41,800 nucleotides of DNA from Rhodocyclaceae bacterium (GTDB lineage: Bacteria; Pseudomonadota; Gammaproteobacteria; Burkholderiales; Rhodocyclaceae): contig RXJP01000139.1 in NCBI GenBank assembly GCA_003963315.1, forward strand, positions 434-42,233, read 5' to 3'. The position numbers and the translations under genes were made by a program. Within the stretch, counting starts at the first letter, position 1. Every line of letters starts with the position of its first letter. This document shows positions 18,069 through 26,408 of the stretch, one piece after another. Under the pieces are notes generated by a model. The model made no database searches and had not been told where the DNA came from. It saw nothing but the letters and a program-made list of their open reading frames with translations.

Positions 18069-18710
18069 GTGGAATTCCTCGCCCAGTTTTTCGACGTCGT
18101 CCTCCATCTGGACAAATACCTGCCGCCCTTGATCCAGCAATACGGGGTCTGGGTTTACGCCATCCTTTTCCTGGTGATTTTTTCCGAGACGGGTTTCGTG
18201 GTGCTGCCCTTCCTACCGGGGGATTCCCTGCTGTTCGTGGCCGGGCTGGTATGGGTGCAGGCGGGCATGGATATTCCGCTGCTGATGGCTGTGCTCTCCC
18301 TGGCTGCCATTCTCGGCAATTCGGTGAACTACGCCGTGGGGCGCTACCTGGGCAACAAGGTCTATCAATGGCCGGATTCCCGCTTCTTCAAACGGTCGAC
18401 CCTGGACAAGACCCACGCCTTTTATGAACGCCACGGCGGCAAGACCATCATTGCCTCCCGTTTCCTGCCCCTGTTCCGCACCTTCGCCCCCTTTGTGGCC
18501 GGCGTGGGCGCCATGCCCTTCGCTCGCTTCACCTTGTTCAACGTCACCGGCGGGGTGCTGTGGGTGCTGTCCCTGACCTTGGCAGGGGTGTTGTTCGGCA
18601 ACATCCCGGTGATTCGCAACAACCTTTCCCTGATGGTGATCGGCATCGTGGTGGTCAGCCTGCTGCCCGCCGTCATCGGCTGGTGGCAGCATCGCAGGGC
18701 CGCCGCCTGA
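18069..18710 (+). CDS. DedA family membrane protein
   Basis: A 213-residue polytopic inner-membrane protein of the DedA/SNARE-associated (VTT) family. Marks are the segment ETGFVVLPFLPGDSLLFVAG after the first helix, then GRYLGNKVY and FYERHGGKTIIASRFLPLFRTFAPFVAGVGAM region with the conserved Arg residues. DedA proteins are implicated in phospholipid or polyprenyl-phosphate movement and membrane homeostasis. The start is GTG 18069 with no visible Shine-Dalgarno. The stop overlaps the next gene's ATG (TGATG), so it is coupled to the lipoprotein gene. Confidence 0.92.
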   Translation: MEFLAQFFDVVLHLDKYLPPLIQQYGVWVYAILFLVIFSETGFVVLPFLPGDSLLFVAGLVWVQAGMDIPLLMAVLSLAAILGNSVNYAVGRYLGNKVYQWPDSRFFKRSTLDKTHAFYERHGGKTIIASRFLPLFRTFAPFVAGVGAMPFARFTLFNVTGGVLWVLSLTLAGVLFGNIPVIRNNLSLMVIGIVVVSLLPAVIGWWQHRRAAA

Positions 18711-19432
18711 TGTTGCGCCGCTGCGCTTCCCTATGTCTGGCCGGATTGCTGACGCTTTGCGCGTGCAGCACCAATCCGGCGCCAGGAAAACAGGCGGCGC
18801 GGGGCTCGGGTATCGAGCCGACGCAACTGGGCAAATCGGACATGGACCGCGTGGCGGAAGCCCATTTGCAGGATGCCTTGGCGTCCTTGCGCGTCCTGGC
18901 GGAAAAACTGTACAAGCGTAACCCGAAGGAATTGAAGAAGGGCGGCTGGGCCAAGGCCGACGATGCGGTGGAACGCCTGTTCGGCAAGCAGCACAACTGG
19001 CGCTTCCCGGAGCTGGAGGGACGCTACGGTAGTGATGCCATCGCCCTGGCCTTCAAGGCCGACTACGGCGGCGACCGGGTGTTCGCCCTGATGGCCGGCC
19101 TGGGGGGCATGACCCTGGCGGCCTTCGGCGACCGTTATGAGTTCTACATGTTCGACGATGTTAATGCCCAACGCCTCTACAACGCCGCCCGCAATATGGA
19201 AATCGCCGTCTGGAAGTTGGGCCACGACAAGGACGGGGAGGGCAATCTGCTGCTACTTTCCAATGAAATGGCGGGCGCCTCAAATCTCAGTTACGAACGG
19301 GAGTTCGGCAAGGTGATCGGCAACCTGGATACCCTGTCCCGCATCATCGCCGACAAGACCAACCGTGCCGTGGTGAAAGTGATGCAGAGCATGGCCACCG
19401 CCGTATTCCTGCCCGTGGCGGCATTGCGCTGA
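18710..19432 (+). CDS. Predicted lipoprotein of unknown function
   Basis: A 240-residue protein with a lipoprotein signal peptide: MLRRCASLCLAGLLTLCACS, where the lipobox LCAC places the modified cysteine at about residue 19. The rest has a helical, charged region around residues 45-80 (AHLQDALASLRVLAEKLYKRN) and two hydrophobic patches (ALMAGLGGMTLAAFG near 130 and an Ala/Val-rich C terminus). No enzymatic motif is recognised. ATG 18710 overlaps the dedA stop; purN follows after 32 bases. It probably sits in the envelope and is expressed with dedA. Confidence 0.8.
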   Translation: MLRRCASLCLAGLLTLCACSTNPAPGKQAARGSGIEPTQLGKSDMDRVAEAHLQDALASLRVLAEKLYKRNPKELKKGGWAKADDAVERLFGKQHNWRFPELEGRYGSDAIALAFKADYGGDRVFALMAGLGGMTLAAFGDRYEFYMFDDVNAQRLYNAARNMEIAVWKLGHDKDGEGNLLLLSNEMAGASNLSYEREFGKVIGNLDTLSRIIADKTNRAVVKVMQSMATAVFLPVAALR

Positions 19433-19464
19433 AGGCGCCCGTCCCCGCAATCAAAAAACGCGAT

Positions 19465-20097
19465 ATGAAAAAGTACGTCATCCTCATTTCCGGCCGCGGC
19501 AGCAATATGCAGGCCTTGCTCCAGGCCGGGCTGCCGGGACAGTGCGCCGCGGTGATCAGCAATCGCCCCGATGCCGAAGGTTTGGACTTTGCTCGCGGGC
19601 AGGGCGTGACCGCCGTTGTGGTGGACCACAAGCGCTTCCCCGACCGGGAAAGTTTCGATGGGGCGCTGATGGTCGAAATCGATCGGCATGCGCCGGATCT
19701 GGTGCTGCTGGCCGGCTTCATGCGCATCCTCACCCCGGGTTTCGTGCGGCACTATGAAGGGCGCCTGCTCAACATCCATCCCTCCCTACTGCCCGCCTTC
19801 CCCGGCCTGTCCACCCATGCCGCCGCCATTGATGCCGGTGTATGCATCCATGGCGCCACGGTGCATTTCGTTACCCCCGACCTGGATGTGGGGCCCGCCC
19901 TGATCCAGGCCGCCGTGCCGGTGCTGCCGGGAGACGACGCGGCGACCCTGGGCGCCCGGGTGCTGCAACAGGAGCATGTGATCTATCCCGCGGCGGCGCG
20001 CTGGTTCCTCGAAGGGCGGGTGGGTTTGGAAGGCGGCCGCGTGCGCATGGACGGCCTTGCCCCGGCGGACGGGGCGCTGCTTTCGCCCACGCCATGA
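19465..20097 (+). CDS. purN: Phosphoribosylglycinamide formyltransferase
   Basis: A 210-residue enzyme of purine synthesis that transfers the formyl group from 10-formyl-tetrahydrofolate to GAR. It begins with VILISGRGSNMQALL, the phosphate-binding loop; the catalytic triad is Asn103 and His105 in NIHPSLLPAFPG and Asp141 in DLDVGP. The ATG at 19465 begins the conserved strand. The stop overlaps the start of a DUF3108 gene (ATGA), which is itself coupled to an rRNA methylase, so the three are probably translated together. Confidence 0.96.
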   Translation: MKKYVILISGRGSNMQALLQAGLPGQCAAVISNRPDAEGLDFARGQGVTAVVVDHKRFPDRESFDGALMVEIDRHAPDLVLLAGFMRILTPGFVRHYEGRLLNIHPSLLPAFPGLSTHAAAIDAGVCIHGATVHFVTPDLDVGPALIQAAVPVLPGDDAATLGARVLQQEHVIYPAAARWFLEGRVGLEGGRVRMDGLAPADGALLSPTP

Positions 20098-21122
20098 AAT
20101 CCCGGCGCGGGTGGGGGGTAGCCCTCGCCCTGCTGTTTTCCCTGGTGTTGCACCTGGTCTTGTTGGCCGGGCCGGTGTGGCATCTGGGCGGTTTGTTTGC
20201 GGATGGCCATGACATGTTGGAGGCGCGCCTGGTGACGCCGCCGGTTCCCAAGCCGAAGCCCAAAACGCCGCCAGTCAAGAAGCCCGCCCGCGTGCCGGTT
20301 GAATCGACACCCGTACAGCCCGTGCCGGGAGCGGTGAATAATCCGGCGCAAGACAATGCCGCACCATCGCCCCCAGCCGTGCCCGCGGCTCCTGTCCAAA
20401 CACCGTCGCCAGTGGCGGAAGCCGCGCCGGAAATTGCGCCGCCATTGCCGCTTAAAGGACGTATCCAGTTCGGTGTGTACAAGGGAGACCAGGGTGAGCG
20501 CAGTTTCCTCGTCGGCCGTACCGTCCATGAATGGCAGCGTGACGGCAAGCGTTACCAATTGTCGGCCACCACGGAAACCGTCGGGCTGGCGGCCATGTTC
20601 CGCAGTGTGAAGATCGTTCAATCCAGCGAGGGCGGCTTCCTCCAGGGCGAATTGAAACCCCTGGCCTTCCGTTATGACCGGGGAGAGCGCGATGTCGCTA
20701 CCGCCGCTTTCGATTGGGCCGGCCGCCTGGTGACCCTGGGTGATGGGCAGAATGTGGCCATCGGCGAGGGTGCGGAGGATATGCTGTCCATGTTCTACCA
20801 GTTGATGCAGGCGGCCCAGCGCGGCGAAGGCTTCATCATGGCGGTGGCCACCGGCCGTAAAGTGGAACGCTATGCTTTCGAATGGCTGGGGGAGGAAGTC
20901 CTGAAGATCAAGGCCGGCACTTTCCACGCCTGGCATGTGCGGGTGCGTTCCGCCAGCAATGCGGCCGGGGCTGCCGGGGATACCACCGAGGTATGGCTGG
21001 GGCGGGAAGTGGCGGGGCTGCCGGTGCGCATCCGCTATACCGACCGCAAGGGCGAAGTGGGCGACCAGATCGCCGAAGAGATCACCTACGACGGCGCATT
21101 GACGAATAATGCGACCAAATGA
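20094..21122 (+). CDS. DUF3108 protein with TonB-like anchor and Pro-rich linker
   Basis: A 342-residue protein. An N-terminal membrane helix (about residues 8-28) is followed by a Pro/Ala/Lys-rich linker (about 42-120, with repeats such as PKPKPKTPP) resembling TonB, and then a periplasmic DUF3108 domain (about 123-335) that is predicted beta-rich. The domain family has no proven role; the shape suggests a protein anchored in the inner membrane and reaching across the periplasm. The ATG overlaps the purN stop and the gene's own stop overlaps the rsmB start (ATGA), so coupling is tight on both sides. Confidence 0.85.
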   Translation: MKSRRGWGVALALLFSLVLHLVLLAGPVWHLGGLFADGHDMLEARLVTPPVPKPKPKTPPVKKPARVPVESTPVQPVPGAVNNPAQDNAAPSPPAVPAAPVQTPSPVAEAAPEIAPPLPLKGRIQFGVYKGDQGERSFLVGRTVHEWQRDGKRYQLSATTETVGLAAMFRSVKIVQSSEGGFLQGELKPLAFRYDRGERDVATAAFDWAGRLVTLGDGQNVAIGEGAEDMLSMFYQLMQAAQRGEGFIMAVATGRKVERYAFEWLGEEVLKIKAGTFHAWHVRVRSASNAAGAAGDTTEVWLGREVAGLPVRIRYTDRKGEVGDQIAEEITYDGALTNNATK

Positions 21123-22450
21123 ATTATCCAAAGAGAAAGAAAAAAGTGAGCAGCCATTCTGAAAACAAACACACGGGTCAGCAGCGCATCACCATCGGCC
21201 TGATCGACACCGCCCTCTCGGCTTTGACCGCGCTGCTGGATTTCAGCTATCCCGCCGATGCGGTGTTGTCCCGCTTCTTCCGCGAGAACAAGGCCCTCGG
21301 GCCGCGGGAGCGGGCTTTCATCGCCGAGTCGGTCTACACCGTCCTGCGCCGCAAGCGCAGCCTGGAGCGGATGTGCAGTGCCGATGGCGAGAAGCCCACG
21401 CCGCGCAAGTTGTTCATCGCCGCCCTGGTGCGCTACCAGGGCGTGAGCCAACGCCAACTGGCCGATGCCCTCAAGAGCAAGGAACTGGAATGGGTGGCGC
21501 AGCTCAAGGGGGTGGGCGAAGAAGGCATGAGCCTGGCGGAACGCATGGACTTCCCCGACTGGCTGGTGGAAAAGCTGCAAGCAACTCAGGGCGAGGAAGC
21601 CTTGCTGGCGCTCGCTCGCGGCTTGAATCAACCGGCGCCGCTGGATCTGCGAGTAAATAGTTTCAAGTCCGACCGCGACACGGTATTGGCCCAATTGCGG
21701 GCCGACGGCATCGAGTGTGAGCCGACGCCTTTCGCTCCCCTGGGCATACGCCTTAAGGGCAAGCCTTCCCTGGCGCGCCATCCCTTGTTCCTCGACGGCA
21801 CCTTCGAAGTGCAGGACGAGGGCAGCCAGTTGCTGGGCCATCTGCTGGCCCCCAAGCGGGGCGAGATGGTGGCGGACTTTTGTGCCGGTGCCGGTGGCAA
21901 GACGCTGCTGCTGGGGGCATTGATGCGTTCCACCGGGCGACTTTATGCTTTCGATGTCTCCGACAAGCGCCTGGCCAAACTCAAACCCCGGGCGGCCCGC
22001 TCTGGCCTCTCCAACATCCATCCGGCGGTGATCGCCAACGAGCACGATCAGCGCATCAAGCGTTTGGCCGGCAAGCTGGATCGCGTGCTGGTGGATGCCC
22101 CCTGTTCGGGTCTCGGCACCCTGCGCCGCAATCCCGATTTGAAGTGGCGGCAAAGCCCCGCCAGTGTGGCGGAGCTCACCGCCAAGCAGGCCGCGATTCT
22201 TGAGTCGGCGGCCAAACTGGTGAAGGTGGGCGGCCGCGTGGTGTACGCCACGTGCAGCTTGCTCGATGAGGAAAACGAGGCCATCGTCGCTGCCTTCCTG
22301 GCCGGCCATGCCGGTTTCAAGCGGCTCTCCGCCACCGATGTGTTGGCCAAACAGGGTATCGCCCTAGAGACGGGCGAGGACCTGCACCTCTTGCCCCATG
22401 TGCACGGCACTGACGGTTTCTATGCCGCCGTATTGGAGCGGACCGAGTGA
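21119..22450 (+). CDS. 16S rRNA m5C methyltransferase, RsmB/Sun type
   Basis: A 443-residue SAM-dependent cytosine-C5 RNA methyltransferase of the NOL1/NOP2/Sun family. An N-terminal NusB-like helical region is followed by the catalytic domain. The SAM site is DFCAGAGGKTLLL; the two cysteines are Cys329 in DAPCSGLGTLRRNPD and Cys379 in YATCSLLDEEN, within a few residues of their positions in E. coli RsmB. The substrate is most likely C967 of 16S rRNA, though RsmF-type targets cannot be excluded. The N terminus is unusually Lys-rich (YPKRKKK). It overlaps the DUF3108 stop and the next gene's GTG. Confidence 0.92.
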   Translation: MNYPKRKKKVSSHSENKHTGQQRITIGLIDTALSALTALLDFSYPADAVLSRFFRENKALGPRERAFIAESVYTVLRRKRSLERMCSADGEKPTPRKLFIAALVRYQGVSQRQLADALKSKELEWVAQLKGVGEEGMSLAERMDFPDWLVEKLQATQGEEALLALARGLNQPAPLDLRVNSFKSDRDTVLAQLRADGIECEPTPFAPLGIRLKGKPSLARHPLFLDGTFEVQDEGSQLLGHLLAPKRGEMVADFCAGAGGKTLLLGALMRSTGRLYAFDVSDKRLAKLKPRAARSGLSNIHPAVIANEHDQRIKRLAGKLDRVLVDAPCSGLGTLRRNPDLKWRQSPASVAELTAKQAAILESAAKLVKVGGRVVYATCSLLDEENEAIVAAFLAGHAGFKRLSATDVLAKQGIALETGEDLHLLPHVHGTDGFYAAVLERTE

Positions 22451-23124
22451 AATTTTTTCGGCATGGCTTGTTGATGGCTGTGCTGTGCCTGGGCGCCTTG
22501 GCCCAGGCCGCGCCCATGGCAGCGACCGGTACCGTGGAAGTGGCTTTCTCGCCCTGGGACGACGCCGAAGGCTTGGTGCTGCGCACCCTCAAGTCGGCCC
22601 GGCATTCCTTGCTGGTGCAAGCCTATGTGCTCACCAGCCGCAACATCGCCAACGCCTTGTTGGAAGCGAAGCAGCGCGGTGTCGTGGTGCAGCTCCTGGC
22701 CGACCGGGAGCAGATGGAACGCAACGAGAATTCCCTGGTGCCGCAACTGGCATCGGCGGGCGTGACGGTGCGGCTGGAAACCAAGTACAGCGCCGCGCAT
22801 AACAAGGTGCTGGTGATCGATGCGGAAGGGGATCATCCTGTCGTGGTTACCGGCAGCTACAACTTCAGTTGGTCGGCCCAGGCCCGCAATGCGGAGAACC
22901 TGCTGGTGCTGCGGGACAACCCGAAACTGGCCCTCGCCTATCGGGATAACTGGCTGCGTCATTGGGGCGAAGCGGAGCCTTACGACGGCACTTTGGCGCC
23001 CGTGGAGGTCAAGGCTGGCGGCGAAACGGAAAAACGCCGCGCCAACCGTGATGGACTTTCCCCTTGTGCCTATCTGTCCCCCCAGGAGCGTCGCCTGTTG
23101 GGCAGCGAATGCCGGCGTAATTGA
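22447..23124 (+). CDS. Secreted phospholipase D-like protein with one HKD motif
   Basis: A 225-residue protein with a cleavable signal peptide (MKFFRHGLLMAVLCLGALAQAA). The PLD motif HxKx4Dx6GS is complete with His118, Lys120 and Asp125 and the following VVTGSYNFS. A single HKD copy and small size match the Nuc/EndA-type nucleases and related phosphodiesterases, which act as dimers; substrate could be DNA or lipid. The C terminus contains a basic segment and two cysteines. The start is GTG 22447 overlapping the rsmB stop (GTGA). Confidence 0.86.
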   Translation: MKFFRHGLLMAVLCLGALAQAAPMAATGTVEVAFSPWDDAEGLVLRTLKSARHSLLVQAYVLTSRNIANALLEAKQRGVVVQLLADREQMERNENSLVPQLASAGVTVRLETKYSAAHNKVLVIDAEGDHPVVVTGSYNFSWSAQARNAENLLVLRDNPKLALAYRDNWLRHWGEAEPYDGTLAPVEVKAGGETEKRRANRDGLSPCAYLSPQERRLLGSECRRN

Positions 23125-23153
23125 CCTGGGGTGATAGGGTAGGAAGTTTGTCC

Positions 23154-23269
23154 CCAAGAACACCAAGTTCACCAAGGGGCACCAAGAAAGGCGAAAGCCT
23201 GATTTCTCATGTTGTTTTTCTAGCCTGTGATTTTCTGGGCGCTTCTTGGTGAACTTGGTGTCCTTGGTG
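23154..23269. repeat. Inverted repeat built of CACCAAG units
   Basis: The left arm (23154-23188) consists of four successive copies of an approximately nine-base unit, each with CCAAG; the right arm (23243-23269) is an imperfect reverse complement with three copies. Between them are an AGGC-GAAA-GCCT hairpin at 23188-23199 and T-runs. The structure could form a long stem on either strand and may also end transcription after the phospholipase-like gene. No gene is present between 23125 and 23315. Confidence 0.75.
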
Positions 23270-23315
23270 ATTTACTCTTCACCAAATCAATTTGGCTGCT
23301 ATGGAGTCCTCCTTC

Positions 23316-24578
23316 ATGAACCGTGAATTCAATAGCCTGCTCTACGCCCTGAGGGCCGACATGGCCCAGCCGGATTTCTGGTGGCAGGGTTTGGTGCTGA
23401 TTCTTTGCCTTGCGCTGGCCTGGGGCCTGGATCGTGTGTATCGACGGCGAACGCAGGCGCCGCAAGGTGGCGTCAAGCGCATGTTGTTCCCCGTGACGGC
23501 CTTGGTGCTGGTGTTTGTCAGCCGGGCCTTGTTGCGGGGCTGGCATCCGGTGAACCTCCTATCCATCGCTTTGTCCCTGCTGGCTTCCCTGGCGGTGATC
23601 CGCGCCGTGTTCTACGCCCTGAGGATGTCCTTCAGCAGCACCACTTGGCTGGCCGGCTTCGAGCGGATATTCGCCACCCTGGTGTGGAGCGTGGTGGCGA
23701 TGCACATCGTCGGCCTGCTCGACCCCTTGATCTCGGTGATGGAGGATGTGAGCTTCACCGTGGGCAAGCAGCATCTCAATCTCTGGTTGCTGGTCCAGGG
23801 CCTGGTGACGGTGGTGGTGAGCCTGCTGGTGGCTTTCTGGCTGGGGGGGCTGGCGGAATCCCGTTTGGCCCGGGCATCGGAATTGGATGGCAACCTGCGG
23901 CTGGTGTTTTCCCGCTTGCTCAAATCGCTGCTGGTACTGGTGGCGGTGCTCATCAGCCTGCCCCTGGTGGGGATCGATCTCACCACCCTCTCCGTGTTCG
24001 GCGGTGCCCTGGGGGTGGGGCTGGGTTTCGGCTTGCAGAAGGTGGCCAGCAACTATGTTTCCGGCTTCATCATCCTGCTCGACCGCTCCATCCGCATCGG
24101 CAACGTCATCGCCGTGGGGGCCGACCGGGGTGAAGTGACCCGCATTACCACCCGTTACACGGTGCTGCGCTCCCTGTCCGGCGTGGAGGCCATCGTGCCC
24201 AACGAGGTGCTGATGGGGTCGGTGGTGCAGAACGAATCCCTCACCGACCGTCGTGTGCGGGTGGCCTTGCCGGTGCAGGTGGCCTACGACACCGATCTGG
24301 AAAAAGCCATGGCCCTGCTGGTGGCCGCTACCCAGGGTCAGCCGCGGGTATTGGCCGATCCGGCCCCCATGGCGCTGGTGACGGCCTTCGCCGATTCCGG
24401 CATCAATCTGGAAATCGGCTTCTGGATCGCCGATCCGGAAGCGGGCAGTGGCGGGCTCAAATCCGAGATCAATCTGGCCATCTGGCGCTGCTTCAAGGCG
24501 GAAGGCATCTCCATTCCCTTCCCCCAGCGGGAAGTACGGTTATTGAATTCGGTTCCTACGTCGTCACCATCGGCGTAG
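23316..24578 (+). CDS. MscS-family mechanosensitive channel
   Basis: A 420-residue inner-membrane protein with about five transmembrane segments in the N-terminal 210 residues, then the MscS pore and beta domain. The pore helix region is DLTTLSVFGGALGVGLGFGLQ and continues with NYVSGFIILLDRSIRIGN, the most conserved stretch of the family. Such channels release solutes on hypo-osmotic shock. ATG 23316 is preferred because GGAG at 23303-23306 is nine bases upstream; earlier in-frame starts at 23301 (ATG) and 23292 (TTG) have no such site. It is followed after 34 bases by the desaturase gene. Confidence 0.9.
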   Translation: MNREFNSLLYALRADMAQPDFWWQGLVLILCLALAWGLDRVYRRRTQAPQGGVKRMLFPVTALVLVFVSRALLRGWHPVNLLSIALSLLASLAVIRAVFYALRMSFSSTTWLAGFERIFATLVWSVVAMHIVGLLDPLISVMEDVSFTVGKQHLNLWLLVQGLVTVVVSLLVAFWLGGLAESRLARASELDGNLRLVFSRLLKSLLVLVAVLISLPLVGIDLTTLSVFGGALGVGLGFGLQKVASNYVSGFIILLDRSIRIGNVIAVGADRGEVTRITTRYTVLRSLSGVEAIVPNEVLMGSVVQNESLTDRRVRVALPVQVAYDTDLEKAMALLVAATQGQPRVLADPAPMALVTAFADSGINLEIGFWIADPEAGSGGLKSEINLAIWRCFKAEGISIPFPQREVRLLNSVPTSSPSA

Positions 24579-24612
24579 CATTGGTCGCTACCTATTACTA
24601 AAGGCAGAAGCC

Positions 24613-25767
24613 ATGAGCGCTTATTTCGACTTGCCCTGGTGGGGTTACGGTCTGGCGGCATTGGCCATGACCCACGTCACCATTGCCGCGGTGACCATCT
24701 TTCTCCATCGCTGCCAGGCCCACCGGGCGCTGGAGTTGGGGCCTATCCCTTCCCATTTCTTCCGCGCCTGGCTGTGGCTCACCACCGGCATGGTGACCCG
24801 GGAATGGGTGGCCATCCACCGCAAGCACCACGCCAAATGCGAAACCGAAGAAGATCCCCATAGCCCGCAAACCCGCGGCTTGCGCAAGGTGTTGTGGGAG
24901 GGGGCGGAGTTGTACCGGATCGAGGCCGCCAATCAGGAAACCCTGGACCACTACGGCCACGGCACGCCCGAGGATTGGCTGGAACGCCATATCTATCGCC
25001 ATTCCGTGTGGGGCATCGCGCTGATGATGGTGATCGATCTGGTCCTGTTCGGCGCTGCCGGCCTGACCGTCTGGGCGGTGCAGATGATCTGGATTCCCTT
25101 CTGGGCCGCCGGGGTCATCAACGGCCTGGGCCATTTCTGGGGCTACCGTAATTACGCCTGCCTGGATGCCAGCACCAACCTGGTTCCCTGGGGCATCCTG
25201 ATCGGCGGCGAGGAACTGCACAACAACCACCACGCTTATGCTTCGTCGGCCCGGCTCTCCAGCAAGTGGTACGAGTTTGATATCGGCTGGGCCTATATCC
25301 GGCTCATGTCCTGGCTGGGCCTGGCCCGGATCAAGCGGGTGGCGCCCAAGCTCAGGTTGGAGGCGGCGCGGTCGGTGGTGGATGTGGACAACATGCAGGC
25401 GGTGCTAGCCCACCGCTACGATGTGCTGGCCCGTTACCTCAAGTCCCTGCGCCAGATCGCCAAGGAGGAGTTTGAGCACCTGCGCCTGGACACGGCTCAG
25501 CGCTCCCAGGCCAAACGCCTGCTGCGTCAGCAGGAAGCCGCCCTGGCGGAAGCCCAGCGCGTCAGCTTGCAGGACCTGCTGGCCCGCAGCGAGCGCCTGC
25601 GTAAGGTGGTGGCCCTGCGTGGCGAGCTGGAAGCCCTCTGGGCCCGCTCTGCCGCCTCCAGCGAACAGACCTTGCAACAGCTCCAGGCCTGGGTACAGGC
25701 GGCGGAGCAGAGCGGCATCCGCCAGTTGGAAGAGTTTTCCCTGCGCCTGCGCCGCTACGCCATGTGA
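24613..25767 (+). CDS. Acyl-CoA/fatty acid desaturase with C-terminal coiled coil
   Basis: A 384-residue integral membrane diiron desaturase. All three histidine boxes are present: HRCQAH (His32-His37), HRKHH (His69-His73) and HNNHH (His203-His207), with hydrophobic segments between them. It resembles the delta-9 acyl-CoA/acyl-lipid desaturases that introduce double bases in membrane fatty acids; oxygen and electron donors are required. From about residue 255 to the end, a helical Leu/Gln/Arg/Glu-rich extension probably forms a coiled coil. AGGCAG precedes the ATG. A strong bidirectional terminator follows. Confidence 0.9.
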   Translation: MSAYFDLPWWGYGLAALAMTHVTIAAVTIFLHRCQAHRALELGPIPSHFFRAWLWLTTGMVTREWVAIHRKHHAKCETEEDPHSPQTRGLRKVLWEGAELYRIEAANQETLDHYGHGTPEDWLERHIYRHSVWGIALMMVIDLVLFGAAGLTVWAVQMIWIPFWAAGVINGLGHFWGYRNYACLDASTNLVPWGILIGGEELHNNHHAYASSARLSSKWYEFDIGWAYIRLMSWLGLARIKRVAPKLRLEAARSVVDVDNMQAVLAHRYDVLARYLKSLRQIAKEEFEHLRLDTAQRSQAKRLLRQQEAALAEAQRVSLQDLLARSERLRKVVALRGELEALWARSAASSEQTLQQLQAWVQAAEQSGIRQLEEFSLRLRRYAM

Positions 25768-25794
25768 TTCACGGCGGTGAAAAACGCAGGCAAT

Positions 25795-25820
25795 AAAAAA
25801 CCCGCCGTAGCGGGTTTTTT
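25795..25820. terminator. Bidirectional rho-independent terminator
   Basis: Six A, the stem CCCGC/GCGGG around a CGTA loop and six T form a symmetrical hairpin with T-runs on both strands. It lies between the convergent desaturase and rpmG genes and would stop both transcripts. Confidence 0.92.
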
Positions 25821-25837
25821 ATTGGGGAAGGAAGCGC

Positions 25838-26005
25838 TTACTTGAGCTTCACTTCCTTGTACAGCACATGCTTGCGCGCCTTGGGATCGAATTTCATGAA
25901 TTCGAGCTTTTCGGGCGTGGTGCGCTTGTTCTTGTTGGTGGTGTAAAAGTGGCCGGTTCCAGCAGTGGATTCCAGCTTAATCTTTTCGCGGCCGCCTTTA
26001 GCCAT
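25838..26005 (-). CDS. rpmG: 50S ribosomal protein L33
   Basis: A 55-residue basic ribosomal protein. Translation of the minus strand gives [18 protein letters not shown], then [16 protein letters not shown] and [18 protein letters not shown], matching proteobacterial L33 over its whole length. It lacks the CxxC zinc motifs, so it is the zinc-free form. GGAGAA lies upstream of the ATG. It follows rpmB by 16 bases, the usual order, and ends close to a strong terminator. Confidence 0.96.
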   Translation of the reverse strand: MAKGGREKIKLESTAGTGHFYTTNKNKRTTPEKLEFMKFDPKARKHVLYKEVKLK

Positions 26006-26021
26006 GATTCTTCTCCGTCAA

Positions 26022-26258
26022 TTAAGCGGCTTCGCCGCGGGCGCGCAGCTCAGCCAGGACAACTTCGATGCCCTTCTTGTCGATGGTACGCAGACCGGCG
26101 TTGGAAACGCGCAGGCGCACGAAGCGGTTTTCAGATTCCACCCAGAAGCGGCGACTCTGCAGGTTGGGCAGGAAGCGGCGCTTGGTCTTGTTGTTGGCGT
26201 GGGAAACGTTGTTCCCCACCATCGGGGCCTTCCCCGTTACTTGGCACACGCGGGACAT
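26022..26258 (-). CDS. rpmB: 50S ribosomal protein L28
   Basis: A 78-residue L28. It begins [20 protein letters not shown] and continues with [11 protein letters not shown] and [19 protein letters not shown], all strongly conserved. A single cysteine (Cys5) is present rather than the four-cysteine zinc form. GGAG lies eight bases before the ATG. It is the first gene of the rpmB-rpmG operon and has a clear upstream promoter. Confidence 0.97.
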   Translation of the reverse strand: MSRVCQVTGKAPMVGNNVSHANNKTKRRFLPNLQSRRFWVESENRFVRLRVSNAGLRTIDKKGIEVVLAELRARGEAA

Positions 26259-26297
26259 TTGGGTTGCTCCAGTTCGTCGGTAACAGCAAAGCGCGGC

Positions 26298-26327
26298 ATT
26301 CTAAAGCACAAAGCTGAGGTTAATCAA
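26298..26327 (-). promoter_or_regulatory. Predicted rpmB-rpmG promoter
   Basis: On the minus strand TTGATT (26327-26322) and TAGAAT (26303-26298) are separated by 18 bases; they match four and five of the six consensus positions. Transcription would begin near 26291, giving a leader of about 33 bases to the rpmB ATG. This is the best-looking sigma-70 promoter in the window. Confidence 0.65.
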
Positions 26328-26408
26328 GCGATTTGAAGGGAAAAAGCTTTTTGCTCACGGATATGGTGGCAAAGCCGAGAATTTCCCTAGGACTTGGTGA
26401 AACGCTAT

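Noticed and set aside
26341-26352. AAAAAGCTTTTT palindrome after radC as a terminator
   Set aside because: The stem has almost no G-C pairs, so it is too weak; it also lies upstream of the rpmB promoter.
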